Shown: in pieces, positions 1 through 7,727 of the stretch
Position numbering within the stretch: the stretch's first letter is position 1
Layout of the letters: every line of letters starts with the position of its first letter
DNA from: TMED14 sp003507115
Lineage (GTDB): Bacteria; Bacteroidota; Bacteroidia; Flavobacteriales; Schleiferiaceae
NCBI GenBank assembly: GCA_943787925.1
Contig: CALSOH010000001.1
Coordinates: forward strand, 496,001-560,000
Direction: 5' to 3'
Length of the DNA stretch: 64,000 nucleotides
The notes under the pieces: generated by a model
Databases searched by the model: none
What the model saw: only the letters and a program-made list of their open reading frames with translations
What the model was told of the DNA's origin: nothing
Made by a program: the position numbers and the translations under genes

Positions 1-462
1 GTCAACATTGAAAACCACGACACCATTGGGCAGCTCTCGTTGGATCAAGAAGGCCGTCTGGCGGGCATTTGTACCACGAGTGGCATGGCGTTCAAAATGC
101 GCGGCCGAGTTGGGGATAGTCCTATTATTGGCGCAGGCCTCTATGTGGATGGGGCCATTGGCGCTGCGACGGCGACGGGGCATGGAGAGGAAGTGATTCG
201 CGTGGTGGGCTCCTACCGCGTGGTCTCCGAAATGGAACGCGGATTCAGCCCCCAAGAGGCCTGTGAACGAGCGGTCCAAAAGATCTACGAGTTCTTCGAG
301 CGACGCCAGGCGGGTATTCAAGACACGCAAATTGGCTTTATCGCTCTGGATAAGCGGGGCCGAACGGGCGCCTACGCCTTGCGCCCCGGATTCCAATATG
401 CCGTCGCGCGCGCCGGTTCAGACCCGGAGTTGGTCGATGTTCAGGCGCTCCTCAAATCGTAG
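1..462 (+). CDS. Glycosylasparaginase / isoaspartyl peptidase family, C-terminal part (5' end off window)
   Basis: An Ntn-hydrolase that cleaves the N-glycosidic Asn-GlcNAc bond, or isoaspartyl dipeptides. The visible part begins just before the autocleavage site: the first residues read VNIENHDTIG, where the Thr after HD becomes the N-terminal nucleophile of the beta subunit. GRVGDSPIIGAGLYVD and a GAATATG stretch follow, both typical of the family beta subunit. About 153 residues remain to the stop, the usual beta-subunit length. The alpha subunit and any signal peptide lie upstream of the window. It is convergent with cutC, 79 bases away. Family assignment is firm; substrate (glycosylated or plain isoaspartyl) cannot be decided. 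Confidence 0.9.
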   Translation, partial: VNIENHDTIGQLSLDQEGRLAGICTTSGMAFKMRGRVGDSPIIGAGLYVDGAIGAATATGHGEEVIRVVGSYRVVSEMERGFSPQEACERAVQKIYEFFERRQAGIQDTQIGFIALDKRGRTGAYALRPGFQYAVARAGSDPELVDVQALLKS

Positions 463-541
463 TGACTGCCGAGCGAAGGCCGACATGTCGCGTAGATGGT
501 CACCCCGTTTCAGCGAGGGGTCCTGTCTGTTGCGGGCACCA

Positions 542-1192
542 TTACCCTGTGTGAAGCGCGGCCAAAAGGGCTTGCACCTCCGTACCATTCACCCGCTGTT
601 TATTGTCGAGGATAGCCGAGCTGTGTACTTGTTGAAAGCCCATCCGGATATAGTCTTGTACGTTACTTGAGCGGATGCCCCCACCCGGAAGAATGTCGAT
701 CCGTCCTGCGGCCTTTCGCTTAATTTCTTCCAAAAGGGCCGGGTCATCCTGTCCATACCCTGTTAGAATTCGGCAGAAACCCGCACGAATGGCATCTTCC
801 ACCCCTTGAATGGGGTCGTCCAAAACATCAAAGGCTCGATGCAAAACACACGGGATGCCGACTTCTTGAATGATCGCCTGACAACGCGTTACATCCAAAC
901 GCATATGAGGAGTGACCCCGCCGAAAATTAATTCATGTGCACCTGCTCGTTTCATGATTTCGGCAGATTGACTCATTTGACTCCATTCCTTTGAGGTGTA
1001 GGAGAAGTCGCCTCCTCGGGGCCGAACCATCGCGACGAGGGGAATATGTACACTGTGACGGAGTGCGAAAACCCACTCCTGTGGTGGAGTAATTCCCCCC
1101 AAGTCGTACCTCTGGCAAACCTCGAGGCGCCCTGCGCCAAAACGAACAGCATCGTAGCAATCTTCAAGGTGAAAAGCACAAATTTCTAGCAT
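542..1192 (-). CDS. cutC: Copper homeostasis protein CutC family
   Basis: A 216-residue TIM-barrel protein of the CutC family, historically tied to copper tolerance; the biochemical role is unsettled. It starts MLEICAFHLEDC and carries the family features ADRLEVC-like (AGRLEVC), MVRPRGGDF, a conserved HRAFD and a late LPGGGI. It is slightly shorter than typical members (about 240). The start is the ATG at 1192; a -7-like CATATTTG (1201-1208) lies 8 bases upstream, so the leader would be very short. It is divergent from the secreted unknown at 1235, with 42 bases between. Confidence 0.93.
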   Translation of the reverse strand: MLEICAFHLEDCYDAVRFGAGRLEVCQRYDLGGITPPQEWVFALRHSVHIPLVAMVRPRGGDFSYTSKEWSQMSQSAEIMKRAGAHELIFGGVTPHMRLDVTRCQAIIQEVGIPCVLHRAFDVLDDPIQGVEDAIRAGFCRILTGYGQDDPALLEEIKRKAAGRIDILPGGGIRSSNVQDYIRMGFQQVHSSAILDNKQRVNGTEVQALLAALHTG

Positions 1193-1221
1193 GGGTCATC
1201 CAAATATGGCACATTATTCGA

Positions 1222-1229
1222 TATCTATG
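1222..1229 (+). promoter_or_regulatory. -7 promoter box, near-leaderless
   Basis: TATCTATG, one mismatch from the Bacteroidota TAnnTTTG, ends 5 bases before the ATG at 1235, so transcription would start at or beside the start codon. No clear -33 element is seen. Confidence 0.45.
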
Positions 1230-1234
1230 CAGGT

Positions 1235-2134
1235 ATGAAAAAAATGCTTACCCTGTTGGTCCTCCTTGGCAGTCTAAGTTTGTCTGCTCAAAAAATCGAC
1301 CCCGCCATCGCCCAGCTCCCCTATAATTTGTTGGGGCAAGATTCCATCGGCCTGCGGTCCATGTCGCCCTCCTTCTTGCAATTGGAACCCAATGTTTTCC
1401 AGGTCACCTACAATCCCTTCGTGATAACTGCTGAAATGGAATTCATCTCGCGCGACAATATGGAGCGACGGGTAACCACCGTGAATGTGGAGGCCACCAA
1501 CAAGGCACAGCAAAAGGCCATTCAGAAAGCATTTCCGGGCAAATACGTCGTGGATACCGCTGGATTTAATCCGATGACCCATCCCATGGGCTTGTCGGCG
1601 ATTTTGGAACCTTACCGATCCAAAGACACGGTGCTGTATGAATTCCGACTGGTTCCAGACAAATTGCGCCTGCCGGATTTCAGCAAGTGGATGCCCTTCA
1701 TTGGGGCGGAGGCAGATAGTTTTCTATTGGCAGAAGACCTGTATCTATTTGATCCAAGCCAAGAACTCGAATCCGGGCAACGCGCCTACAGTATCGATAC
1801 AACCGATGAGGGCCAATTGGGCTATCGCGTAGACTATAACAGTGATGTGGATGTGATCCTATACCGCGTCCTAGGCGGGGATTTGGGAGGCGAAGTGGTC
1901 TTTGTGCCGTATAAATCGAATCTGGTCAAGGGTTCACGAGATATGTTCAAGTTCTACTTCCCTCAGTTCATCGATGGCGATAGTGACTTTGAGCTTCGAA
2001 TTCGCATCGAAGGAGAGGGGTCCTTAGCTCGCTATTTCCTCGGCACGCAGAGCAAGGAGAACGGGGTGAGCCATGTACAAGAATTGAACCGGCAAGAATA
2101 CCTCGATATCCTCGAGGAGGTGTCTGCGGGATAA
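1235..2134 (+). CDS. Secreted protein of unknown function
   Basis: A 299-residue protein that I do not recognise. It begins with a clear signal peptide (MKKMLTLLVLLGSLSLSAQ, cleavage likely after SAQ), so it is exported. The mature part has no cysteine cluster, no repeats and no membrane segment. It is rich in aromatic and acidic residues with alternating hydrophobics, compatible with a beta-rich periplasmic fold. It sits alone between cutC and cdd, divergent from the first and convergent with the second (2 bases between stops). The gene has the same base composition as its neighbours. Confidence 0.75.
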   Translation: MKKMLTLLVLLGSLSLSAQKIDPAIAQLPYNLLGQDSIGLRSMSPSFLQLEPNVFQVTYNPFVITAEMEFISRDNMERRVTTVNVEATNKAQQKAIQKAFPGKYVVDTAGFNPMTHPMGLSAILEPYRSKDTVLYEFRLVPDKLRLPDFSKWMPFIGAEADSFLLAEDLYLFDPSQELESGQRAYSIDTTDEGQLGYRVDYNSDVDVILYRVLGGDLGGEVVFVPYKSNLVKGSRDMFKFYFPQFIDGDSDFELRIRIEGEGSLARYFLGTQSKENGVSHVQELNRQEYLDILEEVSAG

Positions 2135-2136
2135 AC

Positions 2137-2613
2137 TCAAAGATCTTTGAGCGAAAAAGAGAGGGGCAGCAGGGAGTTGGCATCCGCACAAATCCAGGTA
2201 GCCCCTTTTTCGTTGGACAACAAGAGGCGTATGGGGGCTTCTTGTCGCTGGGTTTGCTCACTCAATGCTTGACGGCACATCCCACACGGTGCCAAGGGAT
2301 CGTGGTGTCTGCCACTAGGGTCCCGATAAACAATCGCCATAGAGCGGATGGCTTGGCCCGGGGCCTGCATGTTCGAAACGGAAAGGGCGACCCGTTCGGC
2401 ACAAATGCCCACGGGGTAGGACGCATTTTCTTGGTTGGTTCCAATCCAAATCTCGCCATCCGCGCTTTCGCAGGCCGCACTCACATGGAATTGAGAGTAG
2501 GGTGCATGGCCGGTTCCCAAACGCTTCAGAGCAGCTTCCACCAAGGTTCGATCATTCCGTGTTAGGTCCTGCAGCGATTCGTAGGTTTCTAGCTCTATGT
2601 TGATCTGTTTCAT
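2137..2613 (-). CDS. cdd: Cytidine deaminase
   Basis: Zinc-dependent deaminase converting cytidine and deoxycytidine to the uridine forms in pyrimidine salvage. The 158-residue protein carries both signature pieces: CAERVAL (zinc Cys and catalytic Glu) around residue 70, and PCGMCRQ (the two other zinc Cys) around residue 110. An APYSQFHV region early on matches the substrate-binding loop. The length is that of the tetrameric class with a short C-terminal extension. It is convergent with the unknown gene upstream; its last codons form a perfect 16-base palindrome (2136-2151). Confidence 0.95.
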   Translation of the reverse strand: MKQINIELETYESLQDLTRNDRTLVEAALKRLGTGHAPYSQFHVSAACESADGEIWIGTNQENASYPVGICAERVALSVSNMQAPGQAIRSMAIVYRDPSGRHHDPLAPCGMCRQALSEQTQRQEAPIRLLLSNEKGATWICADANSLLPLSFSLKDL

Positions 2614-2663
2614 ATGACGGATTTATGGGAGGAAAACTACGGAAAAAGGCCGAACGGACATCT

Positions 2664-2671
2664 TACCTTTG
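2664..2671 (+). promoter_or_regulatory. -7 promoter box of cinA, leaderless
   Basis: TACCTTTG is an exact TAnnTTTG match and ends 4 bases before the cinA ATG at 2676, placing the predicted transcription start on the A of ATG. This also favours ATG 2676 over the out-of-frame ATG at 2672. Confidence 0.6.
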
Positions 2672-2675
2672 ATGG

Positions 2676-3938
2676 ATGCGAGCGGAAATCATCACGATCG
2701 GAACTGAAATACTGCTAGGCCAGACCATAGACAGTAATTCCGCATGGCTGGGTCAGCAACTGAATGGATGTGGGGTGCAAGTAGAGCGCATCACCTCCGT
2801 GGCGGATAATCCGAAAGATATCATCGCAGCGCTAAATGCCGTGCCCGAAACGATCCATTGGGTCTTCCTCACAGGAGGCTTGGGTCCGACCAAAGATGAT
2901 TTGACCAAGCACGTGCTCTGTGGCTATTTTGGGGATCACTTGATTTTTCGCCCCGAGGTCTATGCACACATTGAAACCTTATTTGCTTCGATGGGCCGGG
3001 TTCCCAACGCCTTGAATCGCCCACAGGCCGAACTGCCCGCTAAGGCAGAAATTATTGCTAACTCCGTCGGGACCGCCCAAGGCATGCTTTGGACCCGGGG
3101 AACTCAGCACTTTCTTTCCATGCCTGGAGTCCCATATGAAATGAAGCACATCATGGAGGAAGTGATCTTGCCGCAAATCCGGTCAGAATGCGACGAATTC
3201 ATGATTCACCGGTATTTTGTGGTTCAAGGAATACCCGAGTCAGATTTGGCACTGCGTCTTGCTGATTGGGAGGCCGCCATTCTTCCACCCATGAGTTTGG
3301 CGTATTTGCCCTCGCCCGGATTGGTCAAGTTGCGTTTATCCATTCAGGGTTCGACCTCGCAAGAACCCGACTTAAACAGTCAGATGGACCGCATGGCCGA
3401 GGAGTTGAAATCCATCCTGGGCCGCGACGTATATGCAGAAGACTTGACACCGTTGGAGGAAGTGGTTGGAAAGCTATTGATTTCGCTCGGTCATCGCGTC
3501 GGGACGGCCGAGAGTTGTACGGGGGGAGCCTTAGCTGCTCGGATTACCCAAGTGGCTGGAAGTTCTGCCTATTATCAAGGAAGCGTGGTGGCGTACGCCA
3601 ATGAAGTGAAGCAGGCGGCCCTTGGGGTTCAAAAGGCAGATTTATTGCTTCACGGCGCAGTAAGTGAACCCGTTGTTAAGCAGATGGCGAATGGGCTTAG
3701 AAAGCACTTGAAGGTGGACTGGGCCATTGCTACCAGCGGCATTGCCGGACCAAGCGGCGGAAGTGAATCGAAACCTGTGGGGACTGTTTGGGTCGCCGTA
3801 GTGGGTCCGTCTTATGTGTGGACGGAACGTTTTCAAATGGGCCGAAATCGGAGTCGAGTGATTGAAAAAACCGTTTTGGCCGGCCTCAATGCCCTTCGGA
3901 TCGGTTTGCTTTCTTCCGGCGCCACGCAAGAGGGGTGA
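2676..3938 (+). CDS. cinA: CinA family protein (ADP-ribose pyrophosphatase / nicotinamide-nucleotide amidase)
   Basis: 420 residues with the two usual CinA halves. The N-terminal MoaB/MogA-like COG1058 domain starts MRAEIITIGTEILLGQ and has LTGGLGPTKDD. The C-terminal amidase domain has GTAESCTGGALAARIT, SGIAGPSGG and KPVGTVW. The protein recycles NAD breakdown products (NMN deamidation). Length and domain order are normal. It is monocistronic, divergent from cdd, with the rpmB operon 90 bases downstream. The start is fixed by the MRAEIITIGTE opening and the promoter box just before it. Confidence 0.96.
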   Translation: MRAEIITIGTEILLGQTIDSNSAWLGQQLNGCGVQVERITSVADNPKDIIAALNAVPETIHWVFLTGGLGPTKDDLTKHVLCGYFGDHLIFRPEVYAHIETLFASMGRVPNALNRPQAELPAKAEIIANSVGTAQGMLWTRGTQHFLSMPGVPYEMKHIMEEVILPQIRSECDEFMIHRYFVVQGIPESDLALRLADWEAAILPPMSLAYLPSPGLVKLRLSIQGSTSQEPDLNSQMDRMAEELKSILGRDVYAEDLTPLEEVVGKLLISLGHRVGTAESCTGGALAARITQVAGSSAYYQGSVVAYANEVKQAALGVQKADLLLHGAVSEPVVKQMANGLRKHLKVDWAIATSGIAGPSGGSESKPVGTVWVAVVGPSYVWTERFQMGRNRSRVIEKTVLAGLNALRIGLLSSGATQEG

Positions 3939-3979
3939 AAAAAGCGGCTCAAACCCCATGTGGTATAGGAAACTTTGTA

Positions 3980-3987
3980 TATCTTTG
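3980..3987 (+). promoter_or_regulatory. -7 promoter box of the rpmB operon
   Basis: TATCTTTG followed by GCGCACCC, an exact TAnnTTTG match, lies 41 bases before the rpmB ATG. Unlike many genes here, the ribosomal-protein operon therefore has a leader of about 36 bases. Confidence 0.55.
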
Positions 3988-4028
3988 CGCACCCGTTGTG
4001 AAACGGCCTTACTAAGTACTACGTAGCT

Positions 4029-4268
4029 ATGTCACGAGTTTGTGAAATCACAGGAAAGAAAGCGATGGTCGGGAACCACGTATCTTTCTCAAACAAGAAG
4101 AACAAGCGCAAGTTCAATGTGAACCTGTTGCGCAAGCGTTTTTATTTGCCCAGCGAGGACCAGTGGGTGACCCTGCGTATCTCGGCGGCCGCGTTGAAGA
4201 CGATCAACAAAAAAGGAATTGAAGCTGTGCTTTCCGAAGCGCGCGCAAACGGCCACGTTGCCATTTAA
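4029..4268 (+). CDS. rpmB: 50S ribosomal protein L28 (bL28)
   Basis: 79 residues, starting MSRVCEITGKKAMVGNHVS, the classic bL28 opening, with SNKKNKRKFNVNL and a WVTLRIS core. It lacks the CxxC pairs of zinc-binding paralogues. It is first in a three-gene operon with rpmG (12 bases on) and the DUF4295 gene, a fixed Bacteroidota arrangement. No anomaly seen. Confidence 0.98.
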   Translation: MSRVCEITGKKAMVGNHVSFSNKKNKRKFNVNLLRKRFYLPSEDQWVTLRISAAALKTINKKGIEAVLSEARANGHVAI

Positions 4269-4280
4269 TCTGACGTAATC

Positions 4281-4463
4281 ATGGCAAAGAAAGGCAATCG
4301 CATCCAAGTGATTCTAGAGTGCACAGAGCACAAAGAGAGTGGCCAACCCGGCACGTCTCGCTACATCACGACGAAGAACAAAAAGAACACTCCAGATCGC
4401 ATGGAGATTAAGAAATTTAATTCCGTCCTCAAGCGTATGACGGTACACAAAGAAATCAAGTAA
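4281..4463 (+). CDS. rpmG: 50S ribosomal protein L33 (bL33)
   Basis: 60 residues, MAKKGNRIQVILECTEHK, followed by RYITTKNKKNTPDRMEIKKF, which is the bL33 core. This is the cysteine-poor form without the zinc ribbon (only one Cys). It lies between rpmB and the DUF4295 gene with gaps of 12 and 2 bases, so the three are surely cotranscribed. Confidence 0.98.
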   Translation: MAKKGNRIQVILECTEHKESGQPGTSRYITTKNKKNTPDRMEIKKFNSVLKRMTVHKEIK

Positions 4464-4465
4464 CC

Positions 4466-4615
4466 ATGGCAAAGAAAGTAGTAGCAACCTTGAAAAAAGT
4501 CGGTGGCGTTAGTTACACCAGGGCTTTGAAGTTGGTGAAGTCTTCCAAAGGAGCCTATGCCTACGAAGAGAAGATTATCATCAAGGATGATGTCAATAAC
4601 TTCTTCAATAGCTAA
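4466..4615 (+). CDS. DUF4295 small protein
   Basis: A 49-residue basic protein (MAKKVVATLKKVGG..., ending NNFFNS) that starts 2 bases after the rpmG stop. Small proteins of this family follow rpmG throughout Bacteroidota and are thought to associate with the ribosome because of this conserved position; no biochemical role is established as far as I know. High Lys content and the translation-operon setting fit. A strong terminator follows 29 bases later and closes the operon. Confidence 0.92.
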   Translation: MAKKVVATLKKVGGVSYTRALKLVKSSKGAYAYEEKIIIKDDVNNFFNS

Positions 4616-4644
4616 GATTGCGACGATTTATCGTTCAACATAGA

Positions 4645-4671
4645 GCCGCTCCTACCGAGCGGCTTTTTTTT
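4645..4671 (+). terminator. Rho-independent terminator of the rpmB operon
   Basis: A 7-bp stem, GCCGCTC (4645-4651) pairing with GAGCGGC (4657-4663), closes a 5-base loop and is followed by eight T. It ends only 10 bases before the ftsY start codon. Confidence 0.9.
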
Positions 4672-4677
4672 ACCTTG
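4671..4677 (+). promoter_or_regulatory. Possible ftsY -7 box abutting the terminator
   Basis: TACCTTG, one T short of TAnnTTTG, lies 4 bases before the ftsY ATG, directly after the terminator T-run. It would give a leaderless ftsY mRNA independent of the upstream operon. Confidence 0.35.
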
Positions 4678-4681
4678 TAGT

Positions 4682-5581
4682 ATGGCCTTGTTTGGATTAG
4701 GAAAAACACGGGAAAGCTTGCTGGGAAAACTGAGCCGCGCCGTCGTGGGACGGAGTGCCCTCGATGAGGAGGCCTTGGATGCTCTCGAAGAAGCCCTTAT
4801 TGGGGCTGATGTGGGCGTAGATACCGCCGTAGCGCTTATCGAGGCAGTACAGGAACGCGTCGCCCGAGACAAGTACCTCGGCGAAGCAGAACTCAAGTCG
4901 ATGATACGTGAAACCCTCTTGGATTCCATGGCGGGTCAGGTTTCGGGGCCCGCGGCCCTGGTTACCCCTGGACCCCATGTGGTGCTCATCGTTGGGGTGA
5001 ATGGCGTCGGTAAAACCACGAGCATTGGAAAGCTGGCTGCCCTGCATCAACGCGGAGGGAAGAAGGTCATTCTAGGGGCCGCGGATACCTTTCGGGCCGC
5101 CGCGGTGGACCAACTCAAAATTTGGGCAGCCCGCGTAGGTGTGCCCATCGTCGAAAAGGGCATGAACACGGATCCGGCTGCGGTGGCCTATGCGGCCGTG
5201 GAGGAAGGGGTGAAGCAAGGCGCAGACATCGTGCTTGTCGATACGGCAGGCCGCTTGCATAACAAGGTGAACCTCATGAATGAACTCTCCAAGATCAAAC
5301 GTGTCATGGAGAAGATTCAGCCTGGATCACCCCATGAGGTATTGCTCGTGTTGGATGCCTCTACCGGTCAAAACGCCGTCCAGCAGGCCATGGAATTTTC
5401 CAAAGTCACAGAAGTCACGGGACTTATTCTCACGAAGATGGATGGGACGGCGAAGGGCGGTGTGGCGCTCGCAATCGCTTCCAAACTTCACATCCCTGTC
5501 CGTTATGTGGGTGTCGGTGAGGGGCCCGAGGATTTGGTCCCCTTCGATGCCGCGGACTACATTAATGCCTTATTCGCATGA
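4682..5581 (+). CDS. ftsY: Signal recognition particle receptor FtsY
   Basis: 299-residue SRP GTPase that receives ribosome-nascent chain-Ffh complexes at the inner membrane. The short N-terminal helix and the helical N domain occupy about residues 1-95. The G domain shows GVNGVGKTTSIGKLA (P loop), DTFRAAAVDQL, DTAGR, TKMDGTAKGG and the late GVGEGPEDLVPFD. The long acidic A domain of proteobacterial FtsY is missing, as usual in Bacteroidota. The stop overlaps the amn start (ATGA). It follows the rpmB-operon terminator by only 10 bases. Confidence 0.97.
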   Translation: MALFGLGKTRESLLGKLSRAVVGRSALDEEALDALEEALIGADVGVDTAVALIEAVQERVARDKYLGEAELKSMIRETLLDSMAGQVSGPAALVTPGPHVVLIVGVNGVGKTTSIGKLAALHQRGGKKVILGAADTFRAAAVDQLKIWAARVGVPIVEKGMNTDPAAVAYAAVEEGVKQGADIVLVDTAGRLHNKVNLMNELSKIKRVMEKIQPGSPHEVLLVLDASTGQNAVQQAMEFSKVTEVTGLILTKMDGTAKGGVALAIASKLHIPVRYVGVGEGPEDLVPFDAADYINALFA

Positions 5582-6348
5582 AAACAAAAGAAGAAATTAC
5601 AGCCAACTGGCTCCCCCGATACACGGGCTTGGCACTCCATGAGTTTTCGGAGTACATCCTCTTGACCAACTTTAACGACTACCTCCATCGCTTCGCGGAG
5701 ATGACAGGGGGCAGTGTGGTGGGATTGGGAAAATCCATGCCCTGCGCCCAGGGTCAAGGAATTACGATGATCAATTTTGGGATGGGCAGCCCCAATGCGG
5801 CGACGATCAGCGATTTATTAAGTGCCATTCGTCCCAAAGCCGTGTTGTTTTTGGGGAAATGCGGGGGGCTCAAAAAGCGAACCGAAATAGGCGATTACAT
5901 TGTCCCCATCGGAGCAATTCGTGGGGAAGGTGCCTCCAATGCTTACTTCCCACCGGAAGTGCCCTCGTTGCCGGCCTTTTCGCTGCAACGCGCGGTGTCC
6001 CACGTTATCCGGAATCGTGCCTGTGATTACTGGACGGGAACCGTGTACACCACGAATCGACGCGTTTGGGAACATGATGAAACGTTCAAATCCTACCTCG
6101 AAGAGGTGCGGGCCATGGCCATTGACATGGAAACGGCGACTCTGTTTTCGGCGGGCTTCAAAAATCGTATTCCTCTCGGGGCCTTGTTGTTGGTCTCGGA
6201 CCAACCGATGGTGCCCGAGGGAGTAAAGACCGAAGCGAGCGATTCGGTCGTGAGCCAGGATTTTGTCAACACCCATATTTCCATTGGCATTGAATCTTTG
6301 GAAGAGATTAAAAATGAGGGACTTTCGGTCCGTCACCTGAAGTTTTAA
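5578..6348 (+). CDS. amn: AMP nucleosidase (Bacteroidota type)
   Basis: 256-residue member of the nucleoside phosphorylase superfamily that hydrolyses AMP to adenine and ribose 5-phosphate. Seen: GMGSPNAATISDLL (phosphate/ribose site), FLGKCGGLK, a GEGASNAYFPPEVP segment and AIDMETATLF, where Glu of the MET motif binds ribose. It lacks the N-terminal regulatory domain of the long E. coli Amn. Translation is coupled to ftsY (4-base overlap) and rimO follows 6 bases later, so the three form one operon. Confidence 0.85.
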   Translation: MKTKEEITANWLPRYTGLALHEFSEYILLTNFNDYLHRFAEMTGGSVVGLGKSMPCAQGQGITMINFGMGSPNAATISDLLSAIRPKAVLFLGKCGGLKKRTEIGDYIVPIGAIRGEGASNAYFPPEVPSLPAFSLQRAVSHVIRNRACDYWTGTVYTTNRRVWEHDETFKSYLEEVRAMAIDMETATLFSAGFKNRIPLGALLLVSDQPMVPEGVKTEASDSVVSQDFVNTHISIGIESLEEIKNEGLSVRHLKF

Positions 6349-6354
6349 TATACT

Positions 6355-7659
6355 ATGAGAACGCGTTCCGCCAAGAAGAATCGCATCAATGTGATCACCC
6401 TCGGGTGTTCTAAAAATGTGTACGATAGTGAGATCCTCATGGGGCAATTGCAGGCTTCCGGCAAGGACGTCGTCCACGAGCAGGAAGGCCGCATCGTGGT
6501 GATCAACACCTGTGGCTTTATTGACAATGCGAAGGAGGAGTCCGTGAACACCATCCTGGATGCCGTCGCGGCCAAAAAAGCAGGGCACCTGGACCAGGTC
6601 TTTGTGACGGGATGCCTCAGCGAACGCTATAAGCCAGACCTCGAGAAGGAAATTCCGGACGTCGATCAGTACTTTGGGACGCGTGATTTGCCCTTGTTAC
6701 TCAAGGCTCTGGGGGCGGACTACAAAAAGGAACTTGTGGGCGAACGCTTGACCACGACCCCCCAGCACTACGCCTACCTCAAGATTTCTGAAGGCTGTGA
6801 CCGTCCATGTTCGTTTTGCGCCATCCCTTTAATGCGTGGGGGCCACAAGAGCACCCCCATAGAGGATTTGGTGTTGGAAGCTCAAAAATTGGCCGCCAAA
6901 GGTGTGGTGGAGTTAATTCTGATTGCACAGGATCTCACGTATTATGGATTGGATCTCTATAAAAAGCGCCGCTTGGCTGACCTCGTGACCGCTTTGAGCG
7001 AGGTAGAGGGCATTGCGTGGATCCGGATGCACTATCTCTTTCCCACCGGATTTCCGGAGGATGTCTTGGACGTGATTCGCGAAAACCCCAAAGTCTGTGC
7101 CTACATCGACATCCCCCTGCAGCACATTGCAGACCCCGTTCTGAAAAGCATGCGCCGAGGGACGACCATGGAAAAAACGAATCGGCTCTTGGATGCCATG
7201 CGGACCAAGGTGCCAGGAATGGCGATCCGCACGACGCTTATCGTGGGATACCCCGGGGAGACCGAAGAAGATTTTCAAACGCTCCTCGACTGGGTGATCG
7301 CCCAACGCTTTGAGCGGCTGGGCGTCTTTACCTACAGCCATGAGGAGAATACCCATGCCTTTGGGTTGGAAGACGATGTGCCCGCCGAGGTCAAGCAAGC
7401 TCGTCTGGATGCCATCATGGAGGCCCAAATGACCATTTCCGAAGATCTCAATGCCCAAAAAGTGGGTCAGCGCATAGTTTGCATCATTGACCGGGTCGAA
7501 TCCGACGGCACCTATGTAGGCCGAACGGAGCACGACAGCCCCGACGTCGACAACGAAGTGCATATCCACGCCCCGGAGGTTCACCTGAAAAAGGGCACCT
7601 TCGTCGAAGTGGAAATCACCTCGGCTTCCGAGTACGATTTGGAGGCGATTTTAGTCTAA
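6355..7659 (+). CDS. rimO: Ribosomal protein S12 methylthiotransferase RimO
   Basis: 434-residue radical-SAM enzyme that adds a methylthio group to an aspartate of ribosomal protein uS12. Domain order: UPF0004 (VITLGCSKNVYDSEIL, NTCGFIDNAKEES, TGCLSERY; three Cys for the auxiliary cluster), the radical-SAM core with CDRPCSFC (CxxxCxxC), PLQH and RTTLIVGYPGET, then a C-terminal TRAM domain from about residue 370. Length is normal. It is last in the ftsY-amn-rimO operon; no terminator hairpin is obvious before dnaE. Confidence 0.97.
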   Translation: MRTRSAKKNRINVITLGCSKNVYDSEILMGQLQASGKDVVHEQEGRIVVINTCGFIDNAKEESVNTILDAVAAKKAGHLDQVFVTGCLSERYKPDLEKEIPDVDQYFGTRDLPLLLKALGADYKKELVGERLTTTPQHYAYLKISEGCDRPCSFCAIPLMRGGHKSTPIEDLVLEAQKLAAKGVVELILIAQDLTYYGLDLYKKRRLADLVTALSEVEGIAWIRMHYLFPTGFPEDVLDVIRENPKVCAYIDIPLQHIADPVLKSMRRGTTMEKTNRLLDAMRTKVPGMAIRTTLIVGYPGETEEDFQTLLDWVIAQRFERLGVFTYSHEENTHAFGLEDDVPAEVKQARLDAIMEAQMTISEDLNAQKVGQRIVCIIDRVESDGTYVGRTEHDSPDVDNEVHIHAPEVHLKKGTFVEVEITSASEYDLEAILV

Positions 7660-7727
7660 AACCCGTTAATAACTTTCGTGGTTTTTGCCCGTGAATCCGG
7701 GCGGCATGCGGTATTTTTAAAGAACGC

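Noticed and set aside
2136..2151. Perfect 16-base palindrome CTCAAAGATCTTTGAG
   Set aside because: It encodes the last residues of Cdd, has no loop and no T-run, so it cannot be a normal terminator; a regulator site at a convergent 3' end is unlikely.
7684..7703. Hairpin GCCCG/CGGGC before dnaE as a rimO terminator
   Set aside because: The T-run precedes the stem on the plus strand and there is no minus-strand gene it could end.
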